The notes beneath the pieces were generated by a model. That model was given only the letters and a program-made list of their open reading frames with translations, did not search any database and was not told the origin of the DNA. A DNA stretch of 64,000 bases from Ancylobacter polymorphus (GTDB taxonomy: Bacteria; Pseudomonadota; Alphaproteobacteria; Rhizobiales; Xanthobacteraceae): positions 310,001 through 374,000 of the forward strand of contig NZ_JAUSUI010000002.1 in assembly GCF_030813495.1 (NCBI RefSeq), read 5' to 3'. Both the position numbers and the translations under genes were made by a program. Below are positions 11,957 to 20,980 of this stretch, piece after piece (position 1 is the stretch's first letter; each line of letters begins with the position of its first letter).

Positions 11957-13059
11957 CACGCAACTCCCTCGCGGCCGGCGGGCTCGCCGGGCACCAGCAC
12001 GCCATCGGCGTAGATGTGGATCTGCCGGGAATCGAGTGTCAGGCCGGCGCTATCGCCGTCGAGCGACAATTCCTCCGGGACCATGGCTGCCGCCGGGTTG
12101 CCTGATATCTCGATGCGGGCGATGCGGGCGCGCCCGATATCCTCGATACGCGTCACCTTCACCGGCAGGCCGTGGCCCGGCTTGGCCAGCGTGGCGAATT
12201 CAGGCCGCACGCCGAGTTCGATCCGTTCCCCCGCCGGCAGGGCGGGATAGGCCCGTTCCAGCGCGATGGCGACGCCACCCACATGGGCGGTGCGGCCCTC
12301 GACCTTTGCCGGCAGCACATTCATGCCCGGCGAGCCGATGAAATGGCCGACGAAGGTGTGGGCGGGGCGCTCGAACAGCTCTTCCGGCGTGCCGGTCTGC
12401 ACCACTGCGCCGTCATGCATGACGACGACGGTGTCAGCGAAGGTCAGCGCCTCCGTCTGGTCATGCGTCACATAGATCATGGTCAGGTCGAGCGCGCGGT
12501 GGAGCTCCTTCAGCGACGAGCGCAACTGCCATTTGAGATGCGGGTCGATGACGGTGAGGGGCTCGTCGAACAGGATGGCGGCGACATCCTCGCGCACCAG
12601 CCCGCGCCCGAGCGAAATCTTCTGCTTGGCGTCGGCGGTGAGGTTGGACGCCTTGCGGTCGAGCACCGAGCTCATGTCGAGCCGGCTCGCGATCTCCTCG
12701 ACGCGGCGGGCAATCGCCTCGCGCGGCATTTTGCGGTTCTTCAGCGGGAAGGCGAGGTTCTCGCGCACCGTCATCGTGTCGTAGACGACGGGGAACTGGA
12801 AAACCTGGGCGATGTTGCGCGCCTCGGTCGGCAGCCGCGTGACGTCGCGGTCGTCGAACAGGATGCGCCCGCGGGTCGGGATGACGAGGCCGGAGATGAT
12901 GTTGAGCAGCGTGGTCTTGCCGCAGCCCGACGGCCCGAGCAGCGCATAGGCGCCGCCTTGCCGCCACACATGGTTGATCTCTTTCAGCGCGTAGTCCTGC
13001 GGGCCGCGCGGGTCGGGCCGGTAGGCATGGGCGAGACCGTCGAGGGTGATGCTTGCCAT
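11956..13059 (-). CDS. glpT: glycerol ABC transporter ATP-binding protein
   Basis: A 367-residue ABC ATPase with an N-terminal nucleotide-binding domain and a C-terminal regulatory (TOBE/MalK-like) domain from about residue 240. Walker A is GPSGCGKTT, Walker B is AAILFDEP, and the switch histidine is kept in YVTHDQTEAL. The usual LSGGQ signature is replaced by NLTADAKQK (near 12617-12646), so this chain cannot offer a normal signature to its partner's nucleotide. It is co-encoded with GlpS, whose defects complement this one. The name follows the rhizobial glpSTPQV nomenclature and is unrelated to the E. coli G3P permease GlpT. Confidence 0.92.
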
Positions 13060-13070
13060 GATGCTCTCCC

Positions 13071-14180
13071 TCAGGCCGCCGCCGCATCGCGGACGGGCGC
13101 GACGCTCCGGCCCTCGGCGTCGAACAGCAGAATGTGGCGGGGGTCGATCAGCACTTCCACCGGCGCGTCGGGCTCCAGGCGTCGCACGCCGGGAACCAGC
13201 GCGGTGAGGCGTTCCGCGCCCATATCCATGTGCAGGAAACTCTCCGACCCAGTAACCTCGGTCACCGCGATGGTGGCACCGAGCCGGATCAGCCCTTCCC
13301 CAGCGATACGCTCGGCGGTGGCGACATCCTCCACTTCGAGATGGTGGGCGCGCACGCCGATCGTGTAGGCGCCGTTCGGGACGTGCGCCAGCGGCCCATG
13401 TGCCGGCAGCACGGTGCCGTTCTCCATCAGCACCGTGTGCCCCTGCTTGGTCACGCGCAGTGCATTGAGCGGCGGATCGGAAAAGACGCGCGCCGTGGCG
13501 AGATTGGCGGGGCGGCGGTAGACCTCGGCGGTGGGGCCGAACTGGGTCATTGCGCCTTCCAGCAGCGTGGCGGTGTGCCCGCCGAGCAGCAGGGCCTCGG
13601 TCGGTTCGGTGGTGGCGTAGACGAACACGGCGCCGGTCGAAGCGAAGATGCGCGGCAGCTCTTCGCGCAGTTCCTCGCGCAGCTTATAGTCGAGATTGGC
13701 CAGCGGCTCGTCGAGCAGCACGAGATCCGCGCGCTTCACCAGTGCCCGGGCGATGGCCGTGCGCTGCTGTTGGCCGCCCGAGAGCGCCAGTGGCGTGCGC
13801 TGGAGATAGGGGTCGAGCTTCAGCAGCTTCGCCGCCGAGAGCACGCGCTCCTCGATCTCCGCGCGCGGCAGTCCGGCCACCCGCAGTGGCGAGGCGATGT
13901 TCTCATAGACGGTAAGCGCGGGGTAATTGATGAATTGCTGGTAGACCATGGCGACGCTGCGCTTCTTCACCGACAGGCCGGTGACGTCGCGTCCGTCCAC
14001 CAGCACCCGGCCGGAGGTCGGGGCGTCGAGGCCGGCCATCAGCCGCATGAGGCTGGTCTTGCCCGCGAGGGTGGCCCCGAGCAGCACGTTCAGGCTGCCG
14101 CGCTCCAGCCGCAGCGACACGTCGCGAATGAAGCGAACGCCGCGCACGCTGCGCGAGACATGGGCGAGTTCGAGTGTCAT
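13071..14180 (-). CDS. glpS: glycerol ABC transporter ATP-binding protein
   Basis: A 369-residue ABC ATPase. Walker A is present as GATLAGKTS, the signature is intact (LSGGQQQR) and Walker B is LVLLDEPL. The switch (H-loop) histidine is missing: the segment reads [10 protein letters not shown] where family members have YVTHDQTEAL, the His position being a Thr codon at 13608-13610. A C-terminal regulatory domain follows from about residue 235. The start overlaps the glpD stop as ATGA. With GlpT it forms the heterodimeric motor of the glycerol importer. Confidence 0.92.
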   Translation of the reverse strand: MTLELAHVSRSVRGVRFIRDVSLRLERGSLNVLLGATLAGKTSLMRLMAGLDAPTSGRVLVDGRDVTGLSVKKRSVAMVYQQFINYPALTVYENIASPLRVAGLPRAEIEERVLSAAKLLKLDPYLQRTPLALSGGQQQRTAIARALVKRADLVLLDEPLANLDYKLREELREELPRIFASTGAVFVYATTEPTEALLLGGHTATLLEGAMTQFGPTAEVYRRPANLATARVFSDPPLNALRVTKQGHTVLMENGTVLPAHGPLAHVPNGAYTIGVRAHHLEVEDVATAERIAGEGLIRLGATIAVTEVTGSESFLHMDMGAERLTALVPGVRRLEPDAPVEVLIDPRHILLFDAEGRSVAPVRDAAAA

Positions 14181-15727
14181 TGCGCAATCCCCCGCAGCGA
14201 GGCCGGCGCCGCGACACTCACCCCGCTTTCGGCCATGAAGGCATCGAGCGCGGCCGTCTCCTCAGCGGAGAAGCGCAGGCCCAGCTTTGAACGCCGCCAT
14301 AGCACATCCTCGGCGGTACGTGCCCACTCCTCCCGCATCAGGTAGCGGACCTCCGCCTCGGTCAGGTCGGCGCCGAACACGCGCCCGAGATCGCCGGCCG
14401 ACCGGGCGCCGTCGAGGATCCGCATGGCGCGCGTACCATAGGCGACGACCAGCCGGCGGGCGAGGCGTTCATCGAGCCAGGGGTGCGCGCGCAGGATCTG
14501 GGCGACGATGCGCGGCTGGTCATGCACGCCGAAATCCCCGCCCGGCAGCGGTGCGGTGCCGGTCCAGGATGTCTTGGAGGCAGCCGGCAGATAGGGGATC
14601 AGCTTTTCGATGGCGTGCTCGGCGAGGCGGCGATAGGTAGTGATCTTGCCGCCGAAGACGGAGAGAACCGGCACCCGTCCGTCCTGGTCGTCCAGTTCCA
14701 GCACATAATCGCGCGTGGCTTCCTGCGCCTTGGAGGCGCCGTCGTCATAAAGCGGTCGGACGCCGGAATAGGTCCAGACCACGTCGCCAGGCGTTACCGG
14801 GCGGCTGAAATACTCGCTCGCAGCGGCGCAGAGATAGGCGATCTCCTCCTCGCTCGCCACCGGCCGGCTCGGCGTGCTGCCGAAGTCGCGGTCGGTGGTG
14901 CCGATGAGGGTGAAGTCCTGCTCATAGGGAATGGCGAAGATGATACGACCGTCCGCATTCTGGAAAATGTAGGCCCGGTCATGGTCGTAGAGCCGGGGCA
15001 CGACGATGTGGCTGCCCTGCACGAGGCGGACATTGGCGGGCGAATTGGCACGCAGCACATGCGCCAGCACGTCATGCACCCAGGGGCCGGCGGCATTGAC
15101 CAGCGCGCGCGCATTGACCACCTGGCGTGCGCCGCCCTCCTCGAACTCGATGCGCCAGAATTCCGGCTCTCGGCTGGCGGAGACGACGCGGGTGCTCCGG
15201 CGTATGTCGGCGCCGCGCTCGGCCGCGTCGAGTGCGTTCAGCACCACCAGCCGGCTGTCCTCCACCCAGCAGTCGGAATATTCGAAGGCGCGGCGATAAC
15301 CCTCGCGCAGCGGCCGGCCGGCAGGGTCGCGCGCCAGATCGAGCGAACGCGTGGCCGGCAGAAGCTTGCGCCCGCCGAGATGGTCGTAGAGGAACAGCCC
15401 AAGCCGGAGCAGCCAGGCGGGGCGCAGGCCGGCGTGGTGCGGAAGCACGAAGCGCAGCGGCCAGATAATGTGCGGGGCAATCGCCCACAGCACTTCGCGT
15501 TCGGCCAGCGCCTCATGCACCAGCCGGAACTCGTAATGTTCGAGATAGCGCAGCCCACCATGGATCAGCTTGGTGGAGGCAGAAGAGGTCGCGCCGGCGA
15601 AATCGCCCTGTTCCAGCAGGACGACGGAGACCCCGCGCCCGGCGGCATCGCGGGCGATGCCGCAGCCATTCACGCCCCCGCCAATGATCGCAAGGTCGTA
15701 AATCTCGTCCCGAGTTCGAGCGTTCAA
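14177..15727 (-). CDS. glpD: FAD-dependent glycerol-3-phosphate dehydrogenase
   Basis: A 516-residue membrane-associated respiratory enzyme that oxidises glycerol 3-phosphate to dihydroxyacetone phosphate and passes electrons to quinone. The N-terminal FAD fold is evident in DLAIIGGGVNGCGIARDAAGRG. Further family motifs are GGLRYLEHYEFRLV, NAAGPWVHDVL and FGGKITTYRRLAEHA, and the C-terminal GlpD helical domain follows. It is the first gene of the minus-strand glycerol operon and overlaps glpS by ATGA. The 462-base spacer upstream holds TTCG-type half-sites that could bind a DeoR-family GlpR repressor, but no glpR gene is in the window. Confidence 0.96.
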   Translation of the reverse strand: MNARTRDEIYDLAIIGGGVNGCGIARDAAGRGVSVVLLEQGDFAGATSSASTKLIHGGLRYLEHYEFRLVHEALAEREVLWAIAPHIIWPLRFVLPHHAGLRPAWLLRLGLFLYDHLGGRKLLPATRSLDLARDPAGRPLREGYRRAFEYSDCWVEDSRLVVLNALDAAERGADIRRSTRVVSASREPEFWRIEFEEGGARQVVNARALVNAAGPWVHDVLAHVLRANSPANVRLVQGSHIVVPRLYDHDRAYIFQNADGRIIFAIPYEQDFTLIGTTDRDFGSTPSRPVASEEEIAYLCAAASEYFSRPVTPGDVVWTYSGVRPLYDDGASKAQEATRDYVLELDDQDGRVPVLSVFGGKITTYRRLAEHAIEKLIPYLPAASKTSWTGTAPLPGGDFGVHDQPRIVAQILRAHPWLDERLARRLVVAYGTRAMRILDGARSAGDLGRVFGADLTEAEVRYLMREEWARTAEDVLWRRSKLGLRFSAEETAALDAFMAESGVSVAAPASLRGIAQ

Positions 15728-15765
15728 AGGCGTGTCTCCCGATGCGCTGCTTTAGGTCAGTAGCG

Positions 15766-15802
15766 CTTTCGTTTTTATCTTCATATCGACGCTATACGAA
15801 AG
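15766..15802. promoter_or_regulatory. inverted CTTTCGT/ACGAAAG pair, possible GlpR-type operator
   Basis: CTTTCGT (15766-15772) and ACGAAAG (15796-15802) are inverted and 30 bases apart centre to centre, upstream of glpD. Further TCGAAAG and TTCGATT sites follow at 15828-15850. GlpR operators in other bacteria are built from TTCG half-sites, so a GlpR-like regulator is a reasonable guess only. Confidence 0.35.
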
Positions 15803-16072
15803 TGTTTTTGGTCGCAATAGCGTCAAATCGAAAGAAGCGAACCTTCGATTGGGTGCATTGCAGCAATTCCGTGGCAGGTTGCTGGCATGCCAGCCGCGCC
15901 GCCCGTCGCCCCCGGCGACGCTGCGCACCGGCGCCGGCGCGACGGCTCGGCCGTGAGGCGTCTATCGGACTGTGGGAGCGCATTTCCCCAAATCGTAAGC
16001 GAGGCCGGGCCGTGCCGGCGACGGCGGGCGTGCGGTCCCCCGGCACCGCTGCGCTGCAGCAACGATTTGCTC

Positions 16073-16102
16073 TTGTCATGTTGAGTTATCGGCGCATAAC
16101 TA
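16073..16102 (+). promoter_or_regulatory. sigma-70-like promoter with overlapping palindrome
   Basis: TTGTCA (16073-16078) and TAACTA (16097-16102) are 18 bases apart, about 90 bases before the binding-protein start. A palindrome, AGTTAT-N6-ATAACT (16084-16101), fills the spacer and most of the -10 region, where a repressor would block polymerase. Confidence 0.45.
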
Positions 16103-16189
16103 AACACAAAGCTAAATCGTTCCGGCGCGTCTTGCGCCACGGTGAGCCATGAAAGGGGCAGAAAGCCCCTCGTTCTCTGGGAGGAGAGC

Positions 16190-17512
16190 ATGCTGAAGCA
16201 GTGGATACCCCTTTTGGGGGCGACGGCCGTTTGCGCGCTGATGTCCGTGCCGCAGGCGGCGAAGGCCGAGCAGCTCACGCTGTGCTGGGCGGCCTGGGAC
16301 CCGGCCAATGCGCTGGTGGAGCTGTCCAAGGACTTCACCGCCAAGACCGGCATCGACATGAAGTTCGAGTTCGTCCCCTGGACCAGCTATGCCGACCGCT
16401 TCCTCAATGAACTGAATTCGCGCGGCAAGCTGTGCGACCTCATCATCGGCGACAGCCAGTGGGTCGGCGGGGCGGCGGAGAACGGGCATTATGTGAAGCT
16501 GAACGACTTCTTCGCGAAGGAAGGCATCAAGATGGATGACTTCGTTCCCGCGACGGTCGTCGGCTATTCCGAATGGCCGAAGAACACGCCGAACTACTGG
16601 GCCCTGCCGGCGATGGGCGACGTGGTGGGCTGGACCTACCGCAAGGACTGGTTCCAGCGCCCGGAGATCCAGAAGGAGTTCAAGGCAAAATACGGCTGGG
16701 ACCTCGACGCGCCGAAGACCTATGACCAGCTCAAGCAGATCGCCGAGTTCTTCCAGAAGCGGCAGATCGACGGCAAGACGGTCTATGGCGCCTCGATCTA
16801 CACCGAGCGCGGCTCGGAAGGCATCACCATGGGCGTGACCAACGTCCTGTACGATTGGGGTTTCATGTATGACAACCCCAAGAAGCCCTATGACATGCAG
16901 GGCTATGTGAACTCGCCGGACGCCATCAAGGGCCTCGAATTCTACAAGGCGCTTTACGATTGCTGCACCCCGCCCGGTGCGTCGAACGTCTATATGGTGG
17001 AATCGGCCGACGCCTTCAAATCCGGGCAGGTGGCGATGCAGATGAACTTCGCCTTCACCTGGCCTGGCCTCTACAAGGACGAGAAGGTCGGTGGCGACCG
17101 CATCGGCTTCTTCCCCAATCCGGCGGAGAAGTATCATTACGCCCAGCTCGGCGGGCAGGGCATCTCGGTGGTGTCCTACTCGGACAAGCGCGACGCCGCC
17201 CTCCAGTACATCAAATGGTTCGCCCAGCCGCAGGTGCAGGCCAAGTGGTGGCAGCTCGGCGGCTATTCCTGCCTGAAGGCGGTGGTCGACGCGCCCGACT
17301 TCAAGACCAGTCAGCCCTATGCGCCGGCCTTCCTGGAATCGATGGCGATCGTGAAGGATTTCTGGGCCGAGCCGTCTTACGCCGAGCTGCTGCAGGCGAT
17401 GCAGAAGCGGGTGCATGACTATGTCGTCGCCGGCAAGGGCACGGCAAAGGAAGCGCTCGACGGGCTTGAGAAGGACTGGACCGAGATCTTCAAGGAAGAC
17501 GGCAAGATCTGA
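16190..17512 (+). CDS. carbohydrate ABC transporter solute-binding protein
   Basis: A 440-residue periplasmic binding protein with a Sec signal peptide (LLGATAVCALMSVPQAAKAEQ, cleavage near residue 27). The mature part shows the extracellular-solute-binding (family 1) pattern: LCWAAWDPANALVELSKDF, then SYADRFLNELNSRGKLCDLIIGDSQW. The ATG at 16190 has GGGAGGAGAGC just before it; the frame starts 16 codons earlier but without a ribosome site. It heads a six-gene transporter operon that runs directly into dihydroxyacetone-kinase genes, so a short polyol or ketose such as dihydroxyacetone, glycerol or a tetrose is the likely cargo (inference). Confidence 0.9.
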   Translation: MLKQWIPLLGATAVCALMSVPQAAKAEQLTLCWAAWDPANALVELSKDFTAKTGIDMKFEFVPWTSYADRFLNELNSRGKLCDLIIGDSQWVGGAAENGHYVKLNDFFAKEGIKMDDFVPATVVGYSEWPKNTPNYWALPAMGDVVGWTYRKDWFQRPEIQKEFKAKYGWDLDAPKTYDQLKQIAEFFQKRQIDGKTVYGASIYTERGSEGITMGVTNVLYDWGFMYDNPKKPYDMQGYVNSPDAIKGLEFYKALYDCCTPPGASNVYMVESADAFKSGQVAMQMNFAFTWPGLYKDEKVGGDRIGFFPNPAEKYHYAQLGGQGISVVSYSDKRDAALQYIKWFAQPQVQAKWWQLGGYSCLKAVVDAPDFKTSQPYAPAFLESMAIVKDFWAEPSYAELLQAMQKRVHDYVVAGKGTAKEALDGLEKDWTEIFKEDGKI

Positions 17513-17529
17513 GACTGCCACCATCTGAT

Positions 17530-17640
17530 CCTCTCCCGAACGGGAGAGGGGCCCGCCAAGCGGGTCGGTGAGGGGGCGACCTGCGCGTCGAGCGCCCCGC
17601 ATCCCTCGCCCCATCCTCTCCCCGGCGGGGAGAGGGAGTA
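17530..17640. repeat. intergenic palindromic repeat after the binding-protein gene
   Basis: Two hairpins: CCTCTCCCG/CGGGAGAGG (17530-17549) and CCTCTCCCC-GGC-GGGGAGAGG (17615-17635). The second recurs at 45013-45030 (core only) and 57146-57166. It lies in the 214-base gap between the binding protein and first permease genes, like the other copies. Confidence 0.75.
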
Positions 17641-17726
17641 GGCTCCGCTTCCTCCCGCGGGCGATCCGGCTCCTTCCGAGACCCCACCGGATCGCCCCTT
17701 TTCCGCCGACGCCAGCGAGGGCGCGC

Positions 17727-18695
17727 GTGACGACATCCCCACACACCTATGCCGACAAGGCCGCCGAGGCGGCCGTGCGGGCAACCCCGGAACCACTCGC
17801 GAGGCGGGTGCGGGCGCTTTCCGACAAGGCGATTGCCTGGCTGTTCATCGCGCCCACCATCGCGCTGCTGCTCGCGATCAACATCTTCCCGCTGTTCTGG
17901 GCGATCTACCTGTCCTTCACCAATTACCGCGCCAACCGCCCCAATGCGGAGGTCAAGAATGTCGGCCTCGGCAATTATTCGCGGGTGCTGAACGATCCCG
18001 ATATCTGGGCCTCGATGCAGACCACGGCGCATTTCGTGTTCTGGACCATCCTTCTTCAGACGGTGATCGGCTTCGCGCTGGCCTATCTCATCGACCGCAA
18101 GTTCCGGGGGCATGCGTTCTGGACGACGCTCATCCTCATTCCGATGATGCTCTCGCCCGCCGTGGTCGGCAATTTCTGGCGGTTCCTCTATGAGCCGCAG
18201 ATCGGCCTGTTCGCCTATGCCGTTTCGTTCCTCACCGGTATCCCGACCTCCGAGATCCAGATGCTCGGCAGCGTGAGCCTGGCGCCCTGGGCGATCATCA
18301 TCGTCGATACCTGGATGTGGACGCCCTATGTGATGCTGATCTGCCTCGCCGGACTGCGCTCCATTCCCGACTACATCTATGAAGCGGCCGAAGTCGATCG
18401 CGCGTCGAACTGGCGGCAGTTCTGGTCGATCACCGTGCCGATGGCGCTGCCCTTCATCATGCTGGCGGTGCTGTTCCGTGGCATCGAGAACTTCAAGATG
18501 TTCGACATGGTCAACCTGCTCACCGGCGGCGGGCCTGGCTCGACCACCGAGGTTGCCTCCATCGCGCTCAAGCGCGACGCCTTCGAGGCGTGGGCGACCG
18601 GGCGCTCGTCGGCCTTCGCCATCGTTCTCTTCGTCGCCGTGTTCGGCCTCGCCAACATTTACGTCAAGGCGCTCAACAGGGTGAAACAGCGATGA
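17727..18695 (+). CDS. carbohydrate ABC transporter permease (MalF-like)
   Basis: A CUT1-class permease of 322 residues. The frame is open from 17568, but that first part reads through the palindromic repeat and is arginine/proline-rich. The start was therefore set at the GTG at 17727 (protein starts TTSPHTYADKA after the initiator), which has GAGGG upstream. Six helices follow from residue 35 (AWLFIAPTIALLLAINIFPLFWAIY). The EAA loop is YEAAEVDRASNWRQFWSITVPM and the TGGGPGSTTEVAS motif is present. The stop overlaps the next permease start as ATGA. Confidence 0.9.
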   Translation: MTTSPHTYADKAAEAAVRATPEPLARRVRALSDKAIAWLFIAPTIALLLAINIFPLFWAIYLSFTNYRANRPNAEVKNVGLGNYSRVLNDPDIWASMQTTAHFVFWTILLQTVIGFALAYLIDRKFRGHAFWTTLILIPMMLSPAVVGNFWRFLYEPQIGLFAYAVSFLTGIPTSEIQMLGSVSLAPWAIIIVDTWMWTPYVMLICLAGLRSIPDYIYEAAEVDRASNWRQFWSITVPMALPFIMLAVLFRGIENFKMFDMVNLLTGGGPGSTTEVASIALKRDAFEAWATGRSSAFAIVLFVAVFGLANIYVKALNRVKQR

Positions 18696-19645
18696 GCTCG
18701 GCAAACACCGCCCATTCGGTCGTCGAGCCGAGCGCCCGTTCCAAGCGCATCGCCGCGACGCTGGTCATTCTCTATGCGGTCATCACCATGATCCCGCTGG
18801 TGTGGATCTTCCTCACCTCGATCAAGTCCCCGCCGGACTCGATTTCCTATCCGCCGAAGATCCTGTTCACGCCGTCGCTGGAAGGCTACTGCAACCTCTT
18901 CACCACGCGCACGCGGCAGACCCCGGAATACATCGCGTCCCTTCCGCCGCCGGAGGGTATGTGCGACGCGGTCACGCGCGAGCGCAACATGGTGATCGCC
19001 GGTCCGTCCAACTTCCTGCCGCGCTTTACCAATTCGCTGATCATCGCCTTCGGCTCCACCTTCCTGGCGGTCGGGTTCGGCACGCTGGCGGCCTATGGCT
19101 TCTCGCGCTTCAAGGTGCCGCTGGCGGATGATCTGCTGTTCTTCATCCTCTCCACCCGGATGATGCCGCCCATCGCGGTGGCGATCCCCATCTACCTCAT
19201 GTACCGGCAGCTTGGCCTTTCCGACACCGCGCTGGGGATGATGCTGCTCTACACGGCGGTCAACGTCTCGCTGGCCGTGTGGCTGCTCAAGGGCTTCATC
19301 GACGAGATCCCGCGCGAATATGAAGAGGCGGCGATGATCGACGGCTATTCGCGGCTGCAGGCTTTCCGCAAGGTGGTGCTGCCGCAGGCGACCACCGGTA
19401 TCGCGGCTACCGCGATCTTCTGCCTGATCTTCGCCTGGAACGAATACGCCTTCGCCTCGCTGCTCACCTCCGGCAGCGCCCAGACCGCGCCGCCCTTCAT
19501 CCCCACCATCATCGGCGAGGGTGGACAGGACTGGCCGGCGGTGGCGGCGGGCACCACCATCTTCCTGGTGCCGATCCTCGTCTTCACCATTCTGCTGCGC
19601 AAGCAGCTGCTCCGCGGCATCACTTTCGGGGCGGTACGCAAATGA
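18692..19645 (+). CDS. carbohydrate ABC transporter permease (MalG-like)
   Basis: The partner CUT1 permease, 317 residues, with six helices and the EAA loop EEAAMIDGYSRLQAFRKVVLPQ. Between helix 1 and helix 2 there is a larger periplasmic loop containing two cysteines (CNLF and GMCDAV) that could form a disulfide. The ATG overlaps the preceding stop as ATGA, and its own stop overlaps the following small membrane-protein gene in the same way, so the operon is tightly coupled. Confidence 0.92.
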   Translation: MSSANTAHSVVEPSARSKRIAATLVILYAVITMIPLVWIFLTSIKSPPDSISYPPKILFTPSLEGYCNLFTTRTRQTPEYIASLPPPEGMCDAVTRERNMVIAGPSNFLPRFTNSLIIAFGSTFLAVGFGTLAAYGFSRFKVPLADDLLFFILSTRMMPPIAVAIPIYLMYRQLGLSDTALGMMLLYTAVNVSLAVWLLKGFIDEIPREYEEAAMIDGYSRLQAFRKVVLPQATTGIAATAIFCLIFAWNEYAFASLLTSGSAQTAPPFIPTIIGEGGQDWPAVAAGTTIFLVPILVFTILLRKQLLRGITFGAVRK

Positions 19646-19863
19646 GCGAGCCTGTTCTCCCCCCGCACGCAGCCGCTTCGGCGAAGCCCTCCCGCCCCTT
19701 CTTCCTGCGCCGCGGGCCGATGGAGGCGGTCGCCGTCACCGTCATCGGCCTTGGCTTCCTCATGCTGTTCCAGCCCTTCGCGCTGGTGCTCTACACCTAT
19801 TCCCTCGTCACCCTCCTCGCCGGCACGTTCATGTTCATGATCGTGTCCAAATTTCCGGAGTAG
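19642..19863 (+). CDS. small membrane protein in ABC operon
   Basis: A 73-residue protein with two likely membrane helices (VAVTVIGLGFLMLFQPFALVLY and YSLVTLLAGTFMFMIV). It overlaps the MalG-like permease stop by ATGA and lies 4 bases before the first ATPase gene. It has no recognisable domain. It holds a position comparable to the DUF2160-like protein in the glycerol operon, suggesting that both transporters use a small accessory membrane subunit. That role is inferred from position only. Confidence 0.75.
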   Translation: MSEPVLPPHAAASAKPSRPFFLRRGPMEAVAVTVIGLGFLMLFQPFALVLYTYSLVTLLAGTFMFMIVSKFPE

Positions 19864-19867
19864 GCGC

Positions 19868-20980
19868 ATGGCCGAGATCAGGGTCGAGAACCTGCGCAAG
19901 GCCTTCGGCGAGTTCGTCGCCGTGCAGGACTCGAGTTTCACCGTCGAAAATGGCGAGTTCCTGGCCCTGCTCGGGCCATCCGGCTGCGGCAAGACGACCA
20001 CGCTGCGCATGATTGCGGGGCTGGAGCTGCCGACGGGAGGGACCATCCGCCTGGGCGGAGAAGACGTCACCTACAAGCGCGCCAGCGAGCGCGACATCGC
20101 CTTCGTGTTCCAGCTCTTCGCGCTCTACCCGCATATGAATGTGCGCAAGAATATCGGCTTCCCACTGCTCGCGCAGGGCGTGGCGAAGGCGGAGATCAAG
20201 GCGCGCGTCGAGGAAACGGCGCGCCTGCTGCAGATCGATCACATTCTCGACCGGCCCGTTTCCGGGCTCGCCGGCGGCGATCGCCAGCGCGTGGCGCTTG
20301 GGCGGGCCATCGTCCGCCGCCCGATGTGCTTCCTCATGGACGAGCCGCTCGGCACGCTCGACGCCGAGTTCCGCGAGGTGATGGTGCGCGAGCTGCGCGA
20401 GTTGCACAACCGCATCCACGCGACCACGGTCTATGTCACCCATGACCAGATCGAGGCCATGGCGATGGCCGACAAGATCGCGGTGATGAACCACGGCGTG
20501 ATCGAGCAGTTCGGCACGCCACAGGAAATCTACGACCGGCCCGCCTCCATGTATGTCGCCGACTTCATCGGCTCGCCGCCGATGAACTTCATCCGCTTCA
20601 CCGGCGGGCTGGCGCGGGGCGCGCGCATGGCGCGCATCGGCGCGGCGGAGGTGGCGATGCCGGAGCTGCGCGCGGATGTTCCACCCGGCCCGTTGGCGCT
20701 GGGTGTGCGTCCCGAGCATGTGCGCTTCTCGGATGCCTCGCCGCTGCGCGGCGCGATCTATGGCAGCGAATATCTCGGCACCAACCAGATTGTGACGGTG
20801 GAGACGGAGGGCGGGCTGGTGCGCGCCCGGCTTGCCGCCGAACAGAGCTACCGCATCGGCGAGCCGGTGGGTCTCACCTTCAAGAGCGATCGGCTGTCGC
20901 TTTTCGATGCCGGTTCCGGCCGCGTCATTCCTTCCGCCCTGCACGAGGGCGCGTTGCGCCAGGAGGCCCGCCATGGCTGA
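19868..20980 (+). CDS. sugar ABC transporter ATP-binding protein 1
   Basis: A 370-residue MalK/UgpC-type ATPase. Walker A is GPSGCGKTT, the Q-loop FVFQLFALYPHMNV, Walker B CFLMDEPLGTLD and the switch histidine is in YVTHDQIEAM. The signature is slightly altered to LAGGDRQR. The C-terminal regulatory domain covers about residues 240-370. It overlaps the second ATPase gene by eight bases. Confidence 0.92.
   Translation: MAEIRVENLRKAFGEFVAVQDSSFTVENGEFLALLGPSGCGKTTTLRMIAGLELPTGGTIRLGGEDVTYKRASERDIAFVFQLFALYPHMNVRKNIGFPLLAQGVAKAEIKARVEETARLLQIDHILDRPVSGLAGGDRQRVALGRAIVRRPMCFLMDEPLGTLDAEFREVMVRELRELHNRIHATTVYVTHDQIEAMAMADKIAVMNHGVIEQFGTPQEIYDRPASMYVADFIGSPPMNFIRFTGGLARGARMARIGAAEVAMPELRADVPPGPLALGVRPEHVRFSDASPLRGAIYGSEYLGTNQIVTVETEGGLVRARLAAEQSYRIGEPVGLTFKSDRLSLFDAGSGRVIPSALHEGALRQEARHG

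Larger units (their letters stand above)
15728..16189. promoter_or_regulatory. divergent intergenic control region, glpD and second ABC operon
   Basis: This 462-base stretch has no convincing gene and is the most AT-rich part of the left half at both ends. The glpD side (15760-15860) has several TTTCG/CGAAA half-sites. The right side has a promoter-like pair and a palindrome. A small hairpin (AGGGGC/GCCCCT, 16154-16170) sits in the presumed leader of the next gene, just before its ribosome site GGGAGGAGAGC. Confidence 0.6.
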
